In this document: positions 1-9,281 of the stretch, piece by piece
How positions within the stretch are numbered: the stretch's first letter is position 1
Layout of the letters: every line of letters starts with the position of its first letter
DNA from: Geothrix sp. PMB-07
GTDB lineage: Bacteria > Acidobacteriota > Holophagae > Holophagales > Holophagaceae
Assembly (NCBI RefSeq): GCF_030758935.1
Contig: NZ_CP132333.1
Coordinates: 2,914,992 to 2,978,991, forward strand
Length of the DNA: 64,000 nucleotides
Direction: 5' to 3'
Made by a program: the position numbers and the translations under genes
The notes under the pieces: model-generated
What the model was told of the DNA's origin: nothing
The model's database searches: none
Seen by the model: the letters and a program-made list of their open reading frames with translations, nothing else

Positions 1-1243
1 TCCGACCACTATCGAATTTTCCTTCTGCCCATAAACAAAAAAGTAAAAGGAGAGGGATTAAAAGTAAGACCGTCGTTTTGGCAAGAAGCCCGAGGCCAAG
101 AACAAGTCCTAATCTTAGTCCGAACTTCGCATCTAAAAGATCTTTCCTACTTGCGAATCGCCTGATAACCAAAAGGATAGCGACTGAAGACAGTGCCGCA
201 GCGAGTGGCTCATTTCCTATAACTTGACACAGGTATATATTCATAGGCAGGAAACCGCCCAAAGCCGTTCCTACCACTTGAATATCTTCTCTTTGTGGAA
301 ACAACGCCTTTAAGACACAGTACGAACACTCGAGCTGAGCAATCCCGCACAGCACCGGCAAGAGGCGCAGAACGTGTTGACAAGTCTGCTCACCCAGAAA
401 ATGAAATACATTATATATTGCAGCATAGAGTATATATGCCAGCGGGGCCTGAAACATTTGCCATCCTTCGGTCGCTAATGGGATCCGCCCGTTCAGAGCA
501 ACCGCTTTGATATATTCAAGGTGGCCTGCAGAATCCATTCCTATGCCAAGGGGAATTCGGAATATATTGTTGGCCGCGAGCAGGACCCACAAGATCAGCA
601 ATGCCCACCGGAAAGTGGAAGCCGCGGGCATCCACACATTCTTCTTCAGGCGCAGGAGAGACCAACCAACAGTCACGGAAAAAACTAACATCAGCCATGG
701 TGCAACCTGCTGGAGTGCTTGAATACTCGTAGGAAAGGCAAAGGAAATCTCCGGTCTATGAGGAGATCTAGCCAACATGGCCGGCCGCCAGGTTCGCCCA
801 CCATCCTTGGTCGTTTCCCAGTCAGGTCCCGTTTGGATCTTGAGAGTTTTACAGTAGGCCAGAACCGCAGGATGCGAGTCAGCACTTTGGACAGCCAGAA
901 TAAGCCGATGGGTGCCTGGTGAAAGTGTTGGAAGGGTGACGAACCTCTGATCCCTCCAAGGGTCCCCGTGAGCAAGATCATTTACAAGTTCAAATCCATC
1001 GAGAAATACGGCCACACCTCTCATTGCACGAACAGTAAGCACCTGAGGAGACGTAACTTGTGGAACAGAAAAAGTGCCCCGGAACACCGCGCCACGCTCC
1101 TGAACTACAACCCCTTGCAAAATGACGGGCATATCGACTCGAATCCAATCTGCCCCGCCCTCCGGAAACAACACGAACGAGGACCCGGAATGAATCCAAG
1201 ACCTGGTAAGTAATAGGAACAGTAGCAAGGAAATGAAACCCAT
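1..1243 (-). CDS. GT39/PMT-like integral membrane glycosyltransferase, C-terminus outside the window
   Basis: The minus strand stays open from the ATG at 1243 to the window edge, about 414 codons. An N-terminal hydrophobic segment (residues 3-13) is followed by an extracytoplasmic stretch to about 180. After it come at least five membrane segments, with the motif GMDSAGHLEYI at about 235-245 and GLLAKTTVLL at about 385-394. Both are typical of GT39/dolichyl-phosphate-mannose-type enzymes, which move a sugar from a lipid carrier onto protein or lipid outside the membrane. In-frame GTG codons at 1300 and 1285, just after a stop, are alternative starts; the one at 1285 has a G-run upstream. It lies downstream of a TPR membrane protein and a GT2 on the same strand, fitting an envelope or pilin glycosylation block. 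The acceptor is unknown. Confidence 0.75.
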   Translation of the reverse strand, partial: MGFISLLLFLLLTRSWIHSGSSFVLFPEGGADWIRVDMPVILQGVVVQERGAVFRGTFSVPQVTSPQVLTVRAMRGVAVFLDGFELVNDLAHGDPWRDQRFVTLPTLSPGTHRLILAVQSADSHPAVLAYCKTLKIQTGPDWETTKDGGRTWRPAMLARSPHRPEISFAFPTSIQALQQVAPWLMLVFSVTVGWSLLRLKKNVWMPAASTFRWALLILWVLLAANNIFRIPLGIGMDSAGHLEYIKAVALNGRIPLATEGWQMFQAPLAYILYAAIYNVFHFLGEQTCQHVLRLLPVLCGIAQLECSYCVLKALFPQREDIQVVGTALGGFLPMNIYLCQVIGNEPLAAALSSVAILLVIRRFASRKDLLDAKFGLRLGLVLGLGLLAKTTVLLLIPLLLLFCLWAEGKFDSGR

Positions 1244-1422
1244 TACGGGTTTGAACGTTACATGATGTAAAAACCCCTTCTGCACATACCCCCCAAACAC
1301 TCAGCCCCCTCAATGCCCTAATGTAAAGGCACTCAATTTACGCGTTCCCACACGTAAACAGGCAATGCTGACAGTAGACTAAGGTTGAATAAGTCATAGT
1401 ATTCATACTAGTTCAAGGGTAA

Positions 1423-3450
1423 TCAGTTGAGATGCCTTGCCTTTTCCAGCTCCAAAAAGGCTTGCTCAAGCAAGGGTGATTGCGGGTTAACTTCCTTAAG
1501 GTGGTTAAAAGCCCTTTCCGCCTCATCAACACGTTTCATGCTGAGAAATGCCAGCCCCAGGCGGAAGAGCAATTCGGGATCTCGACCTGTTAACGCAGGA
1601 GCGCTCTCCAATTGCTTTAGAGCTTCCATCTGGTAGCCAGACTCACTCAAAAGGCGACTGAGCACTAATCGTGCTTCAAAGGAATCCGGAGCCCTCTTCA
1701 GCACACCCTGGAGAATCGCCATTGCTTCCGGTCGATGATCGCGAGACCTCAAAATCATGGCCCAGTCAATTTGAGAAGTAACGGGGTTAACCGGATCTGA
1801 CCCCGTCCCACCAACATCGGGCAGGTGTAAAATCCTTTCCACAAAAGGAGCGGCCTCTTCGTACCGCCCCATACGAGTCAACAGATGTCCGTGTTTTTGG
1901 CAAGCGCCCATAAAATCGGGTTTTAAACGGCTTGCATTGTTATAGTAATATAAAGCATCGTCATTGCGCCCAAGGAGATCCAGCGCATACCCCACCCTAT
2001 AATGGGATAGATAGAGCGTCGGTGAAAACTTGAGCGCTTTAATGTAAGCTGCATATGCGTTCTGAACTTGATCCCTTTTAAGATATTCATCACCGATATT
2101 GATCAAGGCTACGGGATTGTCAACATCCATGCTTAGTGCATTTTTGAAAAGAGTTACATTGTCACGCCATACAGCCGTTTGGGCAGCAGTCAGCGTGAGC
2201 ATAGTTCCCATGAATGCCGCTCCAGTTGCTAAAGTCAATAATCTGGGAATCTTCAAACGTTCTATGGATTCTTCCACCAGCCAACAGATCATGATAAACA
2301 CACCAATGAGGGGGATGTATGTGTAACGATCTGCATGGGCCTGCCCCCCCACTTGAACAATACCTACAACGGGTAAGAGGGTAATTAGGTACCAGAGCCA
2401 TCCCACAATGAGGTAAGGCCTCCGTCGGAACTGAAAAATGGATATCAGGGTAACGATAAGGAGAAAAGAAACAACTCCCGCCACACGCCAAGCAGGAATA
2501 TTCGCCAGTGACATAGGATAAAAGGCGCTCAGATTCCACGGCCATACCATTTGGGTCAAATATTTGAAAATCGTCATAACAGCGTTAAAGAGTCTCGCGC
2601 GAAGCGACCAGCCGCCAAACTCAACCATGGCCCCAATACGCCTTTGGATAACAAAAGTAACCAATGCCGTTATGCAAGAGAGAATCATCAGAGGAATTTT
2701 TTCTAAAACCAATTTATAAAACACCTTAGATTTCATTATGGGCCTAAAACCCGCCCATTCAATCCGGCCAAGAGGCCAGGCATCAAATAGCAACAAGGTC
2801 AGTGGAAGGGTAACCAGCATGCTTTTGGAGAGCAGCCCAAGCACAAATAGAATCAACACTAAACCATATCGCCTCCAGTTGGCATGGTCCGTATAACGCA
2901 GGTAGGCCCAAGAAGTCAGGATCCAAAAAAAGGTACTGAGCACATCCTTGCGCTCGGATACCCAAGCCACACTCTCAACGTGCAGAGGATGAAGGGCAAA
3001 TAGAAATGCCACACCCGCACTAGGCCATTGCGACTTCGTAAGCCGCCTCAAAAACCCGAATAGGAGAATGCTATTCGCCACATGAAGCAGCAGGCTCACC
3101 AAATGGTGACCTCCGGCCCACATCTTGAATACCGAGAAACAGGTCGCGTGAGATAGCCAAACCAGGGGCAAATAGCTTCCGTCATCTCCGGAAGTAAATG
3201 CATACTTGATACTTTTCCAACTCAATCCCGACTGGATTGAGGTGTTGCGAGTCACGTAAACCGGGTCATCGAAGGTGACAAAATCGAATTTCACCACTTG
3301 AATATAAGCAGCAATCGTAAGGACCACAATTGCCAGCGTAATCAAGATTGCAGGAGATAAATATATCACTCTACCAACAGAATGGTGTTGTTTACAAACG
3401 GACTGACTTGGCTCAGTGATCATGTCGCCTTTAGGGTTTTCAAGCATCAT
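1423..3450 (-). CDS. TMTC/DUF1736-like multi-pass membrane protein with C-terminal TPR repeats
   Basis: 675 residues. A cytoplasmic tail is followed by about ten membrane segments (from residue 31 to about 425) and then by tetratricopeptide repeats to the end. The first extracytoplasmic loop has an acidic pair (FDDP, D61-D62), and residues 154-172 carry HPLHVESVAWVSERKDVLS, the signature of bacterial relatives of TMTC O-mannosyltransferases. The fold is therefore GT-C, probably transferring a sugar from a polyprenyl phosphate donor, with the TPR part binding the acceptor (inference). The start overlaps the stop of the upstream GT2 by 4 bp, so the two are translationally coupled. A GT2 of the DPM1 type could supply the lipid-linked sugar. 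Confidence 0.8.
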   Translation of the reverse strand: MMLENPKGDMITEPSQSVCKQHHSVGRVIYLSPAILITLAIVVLTIAAYIQVVKFDFVTFDDPVYVTRNTSIQSGLSWKSIKYAFTSGDDGSYLPLVWLSHATCFSVFKMWAGGHHLVSLLLHVANSILLFGFLRRLTKSQWPSAGVAFLFALHPLHVESVAWVSERKDVLSTFFWILTSWAYLRYTDHANWRRYGLVLILFVLGLLSKSMLVTLPLTLLLFDAWPLGRIEWAGFRPIMKSKVFYKLVLEKIPLMILSCITALVTFVIQRRIGAMVEFGGWSLRARLFNAVMTIFKYLTQMVWPWNLSAFYPMSLANIPAWRVAGVVSFLLIVTLISIFQFRRRPYLIVGWLWYLITLLPVVGIVQVGGQAHADRYTYIPLIGVFIMICWLVEESIERLKIPRLLTLATGAAFMGTMLTLTAAQTAVWRDNVTLFKNALSMDVDNPVALINIGDEYLKRDQVQNAYAAYIKALKFSPTLYLSHYRVGYALDLLGRNDDALYYYNNASRLKPDFMGACQKHGHLLTRMGRYEEAAPFVERILHLPDVGGTGSDPVNPVTSQIDWAMILRSRDHRPEAMAILQGVLKRAPDSFEARLVLSRLLSESGYQMEALKQLESAPALTGRDPELLFRLGLAFLSMKRVDEAERAFNHLKEVNPQSPLLEQAFLELEKARHLN

Positions 3451-4220
3451 TGACGGTCCCCGTCAGAAACATGGGTTGCTGGAAATAAAGGATCCCCCGG
3501 GAAACCCAGGCGAGCCCACCGGAATCTTAGGGCCGTTGCCAAACATCCGAACCCATACTGCACACTTCTCCTGAAATTAATGGAGGAAGCCTCTGCGAAA
3601 TACTTGGTGGGGCAAGTAATCTCAGCAATAGTATACCGCCGCCAAATAATCTGTGCCAGGATTTGATTATCGAACATAAAATCATCACTACATGAACCCA
3701 AATTAATACATTTCAACAATTCGGACGAGTACGCACGGTATCCCGTGTGGTATTCAGACAACTTGGCGCCAATAATTACATTTTCAATAAAGGTCAGAGC
3801 CCGGTTTGAGACATATTTCCAAAGTGGCATCCCATTCCTCAAAGCATAACCGCCAAGAACCCTTGATCCTAGCACGCAAGGATAGAGGCCTTGAGCGATG
3901 ATGGAAGCCATGGATGGAATGAGCTTCGGCGTGTACTGATAATCTGGATGAACCATAATAACAACATCTGCCCCCTCTTGTATTGCCAGTCGGTAGCAGG
4001 ACTTTTGATTGCCACCATAACCACAATTCTGGGCATGAACATGCACTAGTGTTGACGGAAGTGAACGAGCAATTAGGACAGTCTCATCACGACTCGAATC
4101 ATCAACAAGGATGACTAAATCCACTATTCCATGAGACATTACTTCATCATATGTTTTTTTTAAGGTTCGGGCTGCATTGTAGGCCGGCATGACAACAACG
4201 ATTTTTTTTCCATCAAGCAT
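3447..4220 (-). CDS. Family 2 glycosyltransferase, DPM1/polyprenyl-phosphate-sugar synthase type
   Basis: 257 residues from the ATG at 4220, which has a GGGGAA ribosome site 5-6 nt upstream; an upstream in-frame ATG at 4259 lacks one. The GT-A fold is visible: VVVMPAYNAARTL at the N-terminus, DDSSRDET near residue 40, and a DxD-like HPDYQ near residue 95. There is no obvious C-terminal membrane anchor. The family transfers sugar from a nucleotide donor to polyprenyl phosphate at the cytoplasmic face. The 4-bp ATGA overlap with the TMTC-like gene suggests it makes the lipid-linked donor for the two GT-C proteins downstream. Confidence 0.8.
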   Translation of the reverse strand: MLDGKKIVVVMPAYNAARTLKKTYDEVMSHGIVDLVILVDDSSRDETVLIARSLPSTLVHVHAQNCGYGGNQKSCYRLAIQEGADVVIMVHPDYQYTPKLIPSMASIIAQGLYPCVLGSRVLGGYALRNGMPLWKYVSNRALTFIENVIIGAKLSEYHTGYRAYSSELLKCINLGSCSDDFMFDNQILAQIIWRRYTIAEITCPTKYFAEASSINFRRSVQYGFGCLATALRFRWARLGFPGDPLFPATHVSDGDRQ

Positions 4221-4405
4221 ACTAATTCCCCATTCACCTAACAAATAATTCAAGGCCAAGACAGAACTTAACTTATATTTTTATTAACCGCAAACAAGCG
4301 ACGCATTATTGAGGTCGGATGCGAGCTATATACACGCAATATCCTAAACAAACAAGGACATTGTGAACAACTCTTACATGTAAGGAAACAGCACTAAACT
4401 TGAAT

Positions 4406-4837
4406 TTATTTATTGTACACCGTGTTTAGAGCAATAGCCCCACTTTGATTTGCAGTCAATACAGAAGCATCGTTCAGAATTGGATCCGTAACAGACAAAT
4501 CGTAGGAAATACCGTCCGCCTTCACTGTCACACTATAATTCATCTGGCTGGAACCTTTAGGGATAAAGGTAGGGGCCAAATCAGTAGACGGGCGGCTACC
4601 ATCTGCCTTCCACGTATAGACACCAGCAATGCCATATGTCCCCAGATCAGCTTTCCGAGACTCCAGTGCCATAATCAGCACATATGCATTACTTCGAGCA
4701 TCCCCGATGACCCGGGCCCGCCGACGCTGGCCGAGGAAACTCGGAATCGCAATGGCACTGATGATCCCGAGAATTGCCAGAACCAAAAGTACTTCAATAA
4801 GTGTAAAGCCGCGAGCACGGTTGGATGGGAGCAGCAT
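4406..4837 (-). CDS. pilA: Type IV major pilin-like prepilin
   Basis: 143 residues from the ATG at 4837 with a GGAGG site 5 nt upstream; the longer frame to 4870 lacks one. Leader RARG precedes the prepilin peptidase site G|FTLIE, with the invariant Glu at +5 and the helix LLVLAILGIISAIAIPSFL that packs the pilus core. The rest is a globular head without an obvious cysteine pair. It is the last gene of the pilB-pilT-pilC-pilA run and 44 bp from pilC. It could be a GspG-type pseudopilin, but its place beside pilT argues for a true pilus. Confidence 0.85.
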   Translation of the reverse strand: MLLPSNRARGFTLIEVLLVLAILGIISAIAIPSFLGQRRRARVIGDARSNAYVLIMALESRKADLGTYGIAGVYTWKADGSRPSTDLAPTFIPKGSSQMNYSVTVKADGISYDLSVTDPILNDASVLTANQSGAIALNTVYNK

Positions 4838-4881
4838 GCACACCTCCGAGGGTTTGGAGGAGTGTAGCAAGAATTGTGCGG

Positions 4882-6084
4882 TCAGTCCTTCCCCATCACA
4901 TTGGCCATGTTGAAGATTGGCATGTACATGGCCACCACAATAAAGCCAATGATGCCACCTAACATTCCAATCATGGCCGGCTCCATCAAGCTTGTGAGAT
5001 TGGCCACCGCATTATCAACTTCATCCTCATAGAAATCAGCCACCTTGGCCAGCATCGCATCCAAGGCGCCGGTGGCTTCGCCCACCCCCACCATCTGCAC
5101 CACCATGGGAGGAAACACCTTGGTTTCAGAGAGTGGAGCACTAATATTGCGTCCTTGTTCCACTGCGTCCTTTGATTTAAGGATTGCATTTTGAATGACC
5201 ATATTACCAGCAGTGCGCGCTGTAATATCCATGCCTTCAAGAATGGGTACTCCGGAACTGATCAGAGTCCCAAGCGTTCGGCAGAAACGAGCTACCGCGA
5301 CTTTGCGAAGCACATCGCCAAGGATAGGTAGTTTCAGAAGAATGCCATCGATCTGAAGTTGGCCCGCCGGTGTTTTGTAATACTGACGAAGGCCAACAAC
5401 GATGAGAGCAACCACGATAACAATAAGCCAACTGTAGTTGATTAGAGCATTGGAAATGCCCATACAAATGAGGGTCGGGTATGGCAATTTCGCGCCCATT
5501 CCTTCATACATGGCGGAAAATACAGGAATTACCTTTACCATGATAATAACCACAACCGTGATAGCAATAGTAATGACAGCTATTGGGTAAGTCATGGCTC
5601 CCTTGACCTTGGCTGTAAGTTTTACCGCCTTTTCAATATACCCTGAGAGCCTCTGAAGAATGATATCCAAAATGCCACCGGACTCGCCTGCGCCCACCAT
5701 GTTCACGTAGAGGTCGTTGAAAGCCTTCGGGTGCTTAGAGAGGGCCGTCTGAAGGGTAGATCCTTTCTCAACATCATCTCTCACAGATTCGATGATCCGC
5801 TGGAACCCTTTGTGGTCCTGCTGCCCGCCTAAGATTTCCAGACATTGAACCAGGGGTAGGCCAGCATCAATCATTACACTGAACTGCCGCGTGAAGATGG
5901 CCAGAGCTTTTGCTGGCACCTTGCCAAAGGATTTCCCCCCTTCCGCGGCCAGGATTCTGATGTTCACGACTTCAATGCCATTGCGTTTCAATGTCGCCGC
6001 TGCAGCATCACGTGAATCGGAAACCAGGACACCTTCCTGGACCTCCCCCATTCGATTCTTGCCTTTCCAAGCATAAGCGGGCAT
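4882..6084 (-). CDS. pilC: Type IV pilus inner-membrane platform protein PilC
   Basis: 400 residues, with GAGG 6 nt before the ATG. It contains two T2SSF repeats (about 60-185 and 262-385) and three strongly hydrophobic segments (about 165-190, 212-232, 372-392), the standard PilC/GspF layout. The family couples the PilB and PilT motor ATPases to pilin addition and removal in the inner membrane. N-terminal YAWKGKNRMGEVQEGVL is the usual start of the family. It sits between pilT and pilA on the same strand. Confidence 0.93.
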   Translation of the reverse strand: MPAYAWKGKNRMGEVQEGVLVSDSRDAAAATLKRNGIEVVNIRILAAEGGKSFGKVPAKALAIFTRQFSVMIDAGLPLVQCLEILGGQQDHKGFQRIIESVRDDVEKGSTLQTALSKHPKAFNDLYVNMVGAGESGGILDIILQRLSGYIEKAVKLTAKVKGAMTYPIAVITIAITVVVIIMVKVIPVFSAMYEGMGAKLPYPTLICMGISNALINYSWLIVIVVALIVVGLRQYYKTPAGQLQIDGILLKLPILGDVLRKVAVARFCRTLGTLISSGVPILEGMDITARTAGNMVIQNAILKSKDAVEQGRNISAPLSETKVFPPMVVQMVGVGEATGALDAMLAKVADFYEDEVDNAVANLTSLMEPAMIGMLGGIIGFIVVAMYMPIFNMANVMGKD

Positions 6085-6154
6085 GCGGACCTCGGCGAGC
6101 AGCTGACTACAAGTGTGCCATCAGAATAGGCAGGAAAGGATCTGCGGAGAAGTC

Positions 6155-7336
6155 CTAGGTGTATTTGATGTTGGGATTTCGCCCACCCAGGATGGAACTG
6201 GTGGGTTGAGCGGGCGTATTTGCTCGCCCCCCTGCGGATCCGAGGCCAACGCCCCGGTTGATGAGTTCACGCAACTCATCGGTATTGGATGAGTATTCGA
6301 AGGCCTGCTCTTGGGTGATCTCCTTGCGCATGACCAGATCTGCGAGGCTCTGGTTGAAGGTCTGCATGCCGTATTTTTGTTGGCCGGCCTGCATGGTGCC
6401 GTAGATCTGGTGGATCTTATCCTCGCGAATGAGGTTCCGGATGGCCGAGTTGGGGATCATGATTTCCAGGGCCAAAGCCCGGCCTTTGCCACTGGCCTTG
6501 GGAATGAGGCTTTGGCAGACGACCCCTTCCAGCACCAGGGAAAGCTGGGCTCGGACTTGAGGTTGCTGGTGGCTGGGGAACACGTCGATGATGCGGTTGA
6601 TGGTCTGCACGGTGCTGTTGGTGTGCAGCGTGCCGAAGGTGAGGTGGCCAGTTTCGGCGATCGTCAGGGCTGATTCGATGGTCTCCAGATCGCGCAGCTC
6701 ACCCACCAGCACCACATCGGGATCCTGGCGAAGGGCCGATCGCAGGGCCTTCTTGAAGCTGTGGGTATCTGCGTGGATCTCCCGCTGATTCACCAGAGCC
6801 CGCTTGTGCTTGTGGACGTATTCCACCGGATCTTCAATGGTGAGGATGTGAAGCGGTTCCTCTGCATTGATCTTGTCCACCATGGCCGCCAGGGTGGTGG
6901 ACTTGCCTGACCCCGTCACCCCCGTGACCAGCACCAGGCCTCGGGGCTTGTCGCAGAGGGCCTGGATGGAGGGCGGCAGGCCCAGCTGGTCGAAGCTGCG
7001 GATCTGTTCGGGAATCGTGCGAAACACACCGGCGGTGGCACCCCGCTGGTTGAACACATTGGCGCGGAAGCGGGCCACGCCCTGGAGACCGAAGGAGAAG
7101 TCCACTTCCAGATCCTCTTCCAGGCGGTGTTTCTGCTGGTCGGTCATGACGCCGTAGCAGAGCCAGCGCGTCTGGGCGGCATCCAGGGGAGGCAGCTTGA
7201 GCGGCACCATGCGGCCGTCGATGCGAATCTGGGGGGCCGTTTCCGTGGTGATGTGCAGATCCGTCCCCCCGTACTCCACCATGGTCTTGAGCAGCTGCTG
7301 GAGGGGGGCAACGTAGTTGGCGCCGATATCGCTCAC
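6155..7336 (-). CDS. pilT: Twitching motility retraction ATPase PilT
   Basis: 393 residues from a GTG start with AAAGAGG 6 nt upstream. Walker A is GVTGSGKST (139-147), Walker B is in VVLVGELRD (about 206-214), and the His box is GTLHTNS. SAIRNLIREDK carries the AIRNLIRE motif that distinguishes PilT from PilB. The hexameric motor powers pilus disassembly and so retraction. It is 11 bp downstream of pilB. Confidence 0.95.
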   Translation of the reverse strand: MSDIGANYVAPLQQLLKTMVEYGGTDLHITTETAPQIRIDGRMVPLKLPPLDAAQTRWLCYGVMTDQQKHRLEEDLEVDFSFGLQGVARFRANVFNQRGATAGVFRTIPEQIRSFDQLGLPPSIQALCDKPRGLVLVTGVTGSGKSTTLAAMVDKINAEEPLHILTIEDPVEYVHKHKRALVNQREIHADTHSFKKALRSALRQDPDVVLVGELRDLETIESALTIAETGHLTFGTLHTNSTVQTINRIIDVFPSHQQPQVRAQLSLVLEGVVCQSLIPKASGKGRALALEIMIPNSAIRNLIREDKIHQIYGTMQAGQQKYGMQTFNQSLADLVMRKEITQEQAFEYSSNTDELRELINRGVGLGSAGGRANTPAQPTSSILGGRNPNIKYT

Positions 7337-7347
7337 GCAGAACCTCT

Positions 7348-9201
7348 TTAGAGAACCGTCTCGCGGATGATTTCTTCGATGGTGGTGACACCATCCAGCA
7401 CCTTGCGGCAGCCTGAACGGCGGAGGGTGATCATGCCCTCCTTCTGCCCCTGCTCCCGAATCTCAATGGCCGAGGCGCCGGTGAGGATCATGTCCTTGAG
7501 GGTCTCCGACATCTCCAGCACCTCATAGAGCCCCACACGACCTTTGTAGCCACGCTTGTTGCAGGTCTCGCAGCCCACGGGCTTGTAGAAGGTGATGCCG
7601 GCCGCAACCTCCTCAGGCGTGAAGCCCACCTTGTAGAGGGCCTCCTCCGGCTGGTGATGAGTATCCACAGCCTTGCAGCTGGCGCAGAGCCTTCGCACCA
7701 GACGCTGGGCGCAGATGATGTTCACCGAGGTGGCCACCAGGAAGGGTTCCACGCCCATGTTCATGAGGCGGTTGATGGTGCTGGGAGCGTCGTTGGTGTG
7801 CAGGGTCGAGAGCACCAGGTGGCCCGTGAGTGAAGCCTTGATGGCGATCTCGGCCGTCTCGAAGTCCCGGATCTCGCCCACCAGGATGATGTTGGGATCT
7901 TGTCGCAGAAAGGAGCGCAGCGCCGCGGCGAAATTGAGGCCGATCTGCTCCTTCATCTGCACCTGGTTGATGCCGGGGAAGTTGAACTCGACCGGATCCT
8001 CGGCCGTCATGATGTTGGTGTCCACCGTGTTCAGCTTGGCGATGGAGGAATACAACGTGTTCGTCTTGCCCGAACCCGTCGGGCCCGTCACCAGCACCAT
8101 GCCGTAGGGCTTGGAGATCTGGCGGTCCCAGCGCTCGAGGCTCTCGGGTTCGAAGCCCAGCTTGGTGAGGTCGAGCATGAGCTTGTCGCTGTCCAGCAGC
8201 CGCAGCACGATCTTTTCGCCGAAAAGGGTGGGCAGGATGCTGACACGGTAGTCGATGACCTTCTGCCGACCAGCCATGTTGACGCGCAGCTTGATGCGAC
8301 CGTCCTGGGGCAAGCGCCGCTCGGCGATGTTGAGCTTGGCCAGGATCTTCACACGGGAGGTCAGCGGATCCTTCAACTTCAGGTTGGGCCGCATGACCTC
8401 CATGAGGATGCCGTCGATGCGGAACCGGATGCGGTAGTTCTTCTCGTAGGGCTCGATGTGGATGTCCGAGGCGCCCCGCTTGATGGCGTCGATGAGCACC
8501 ATGTTCACGAGCTTCACCACCGGGGCGTCCTCGCTGCCCCGCTTGAGGTTGCCGACATTGACGCTGTCTTCATCATCGTCCGCGGCGTCGAATTCGGCAT
8601 CCGCATCCAACTCCTGCTCCAGTTCGGACAGGTCGAAATGCTCGTCTTCTTCATTGAAAGGCAGGGCGGCTTCCATGGAGCTGGTCCCAGTAGCCATGGG
8701 TCCGCCCCCCCCTCCGTGGCTGGTTTGTGCGCTACGCGGGCTGGCAGTGCCGTCGGCCAGGCGCACGGCGCTGTTGCCGCCATAGTATTTCTCCACGGCC
8801 CGAGCCAGGCCCATCTCGCTCGACACGACGGGATCCACGTTGTAGCCCGTGTGGAACCTCACGTCATCCATGGCGAAGATGTCCGTGGGATCGGACATGG
8901 CCAGGGTCAAGACATTGCCAGTGCGCTGGAGGGGCAGAACCTTGTGGCGCTGGGCGAGATCCCTGGGGATCAGAGCGATGACACTGGAATCGATGGGAGG
9001 CCATTGTTCCAAATCAGCTGCCGGAACGCCGTACTGCATGCCAAGGAAGCTCACGATGTCCTGATCCGAGCAGAAACCGGACCGGGCCACGATGCTTCCG
9101 AGCTTTCCGCCTTCTCTCCGCTGGATTTTCATCACCTCGTCCAGCTGGGCTTCGGTGATGAGTTGGGCCTTGACGAGCATTTCCCCGAGCTTGCTGACCA
9201 C
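7348..9201 (-). CDS. pilB: Type IV pilus assembly ATPase PilB
   Basis: 617 residues if translation starts at the GTG at 9201, which has GGAGG 6 nt upstream; the open frame continues to 9399 but would overlap the divergent gene. An N-terminal MshEN domain (LGEMLVKAQLITEAQLDEV) is followed by an acidic linker (about 180-215) and the motor domain: Walker A GPTGSGKT (373-380), VGEIRD (about 441-446), and a tetracysteine zinc site (CASC and CETC). MshEN domains of this type often bind c-di-GMP, and a GGDEF protein lies 2 kb away, so cyclic-dinucleotide control of pilus extension is plausible (inference). Confidence 0.93.
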   Translation of the reverse strand: MVSKLGEMLVKAQLITEAQLDEVMKIQRREGGKLGSIVARSGFCSDQDIVSFLGMQYGVPAADLEQWPPIDSSVIALIPRDLAQRHKVLPLQRTGNVLTLAMSDPTDIFAMDDVRFHTGYNVDPVVSSEMGLARAVEKYYGGNSAVRLADGTASPRSAQTSHGGGGGPMATGTSSMEAALPFNEEDEHFDLSELEQELDADAEFDAADDDEDSVNVGNLKRGSEDAPVVKLVNMVLIDAIKRGASDIHIEPYEKNYRIRFRIDGILMEVMRPNLKLKDPLTSRVKILAKLNIAERRLPQDGRIKLRVNMAGRQKVIDYRVSILPTLFGEKIVLRLLDSDKLMLDLTKLGFEPESLERWDRQISKPYGMVLVTGPTGSGKTNTLYSSIAKLNTVDTNIMTAEDPVEFNFPGINQVQMKEQIGLNFAAALRSFLRQDPNIILVGEIRDFETAEIAIKASLTGHLVLSTLHTNDAPSTINRLMNMGVEPFLVATSVNIICAQRLVRRLCASCKAVDTHHQPEEALYKVGFTPEEVAAGITFYKPVGCETCNKRGYKGRVGLYEVLEMSETLKDMILTGASAIEIREQGQKEGMITLRRSGCRKVLDGVTTIEEIIRETVL

Positions 9202-9281
9202 GTGCTGCCTCCAGATTTGGGGTGAAGCGATGGTAACACCTGCGAAGGCCGACGAAGGCCTAACCATTGTATGCTTTTGCC
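9202..9281. promoter_or_regulatory. Divergent promoter region of the pil operon
   Basis: An 80-bp spacer separates the inferred pilB start from the first plus-strand ATG of the next gene. It must hold promoters for both directions if the GTG start of pilB is right. I see no clear consensus boxes. Confidence 0.35.

Noticed and set aside
990-1313. Open minus-strand frame of 107 codons near the left edge
   Set aside because: Another frame of the same strand gives a continuous membrane glycosyltransferase across the region; this one is a shadow.
7900-9225. 441-codon plus-strand frame opposite pilB
   Set aside because: Antisense to a certain pilB gene; its length comes from GC-rich codon bias.
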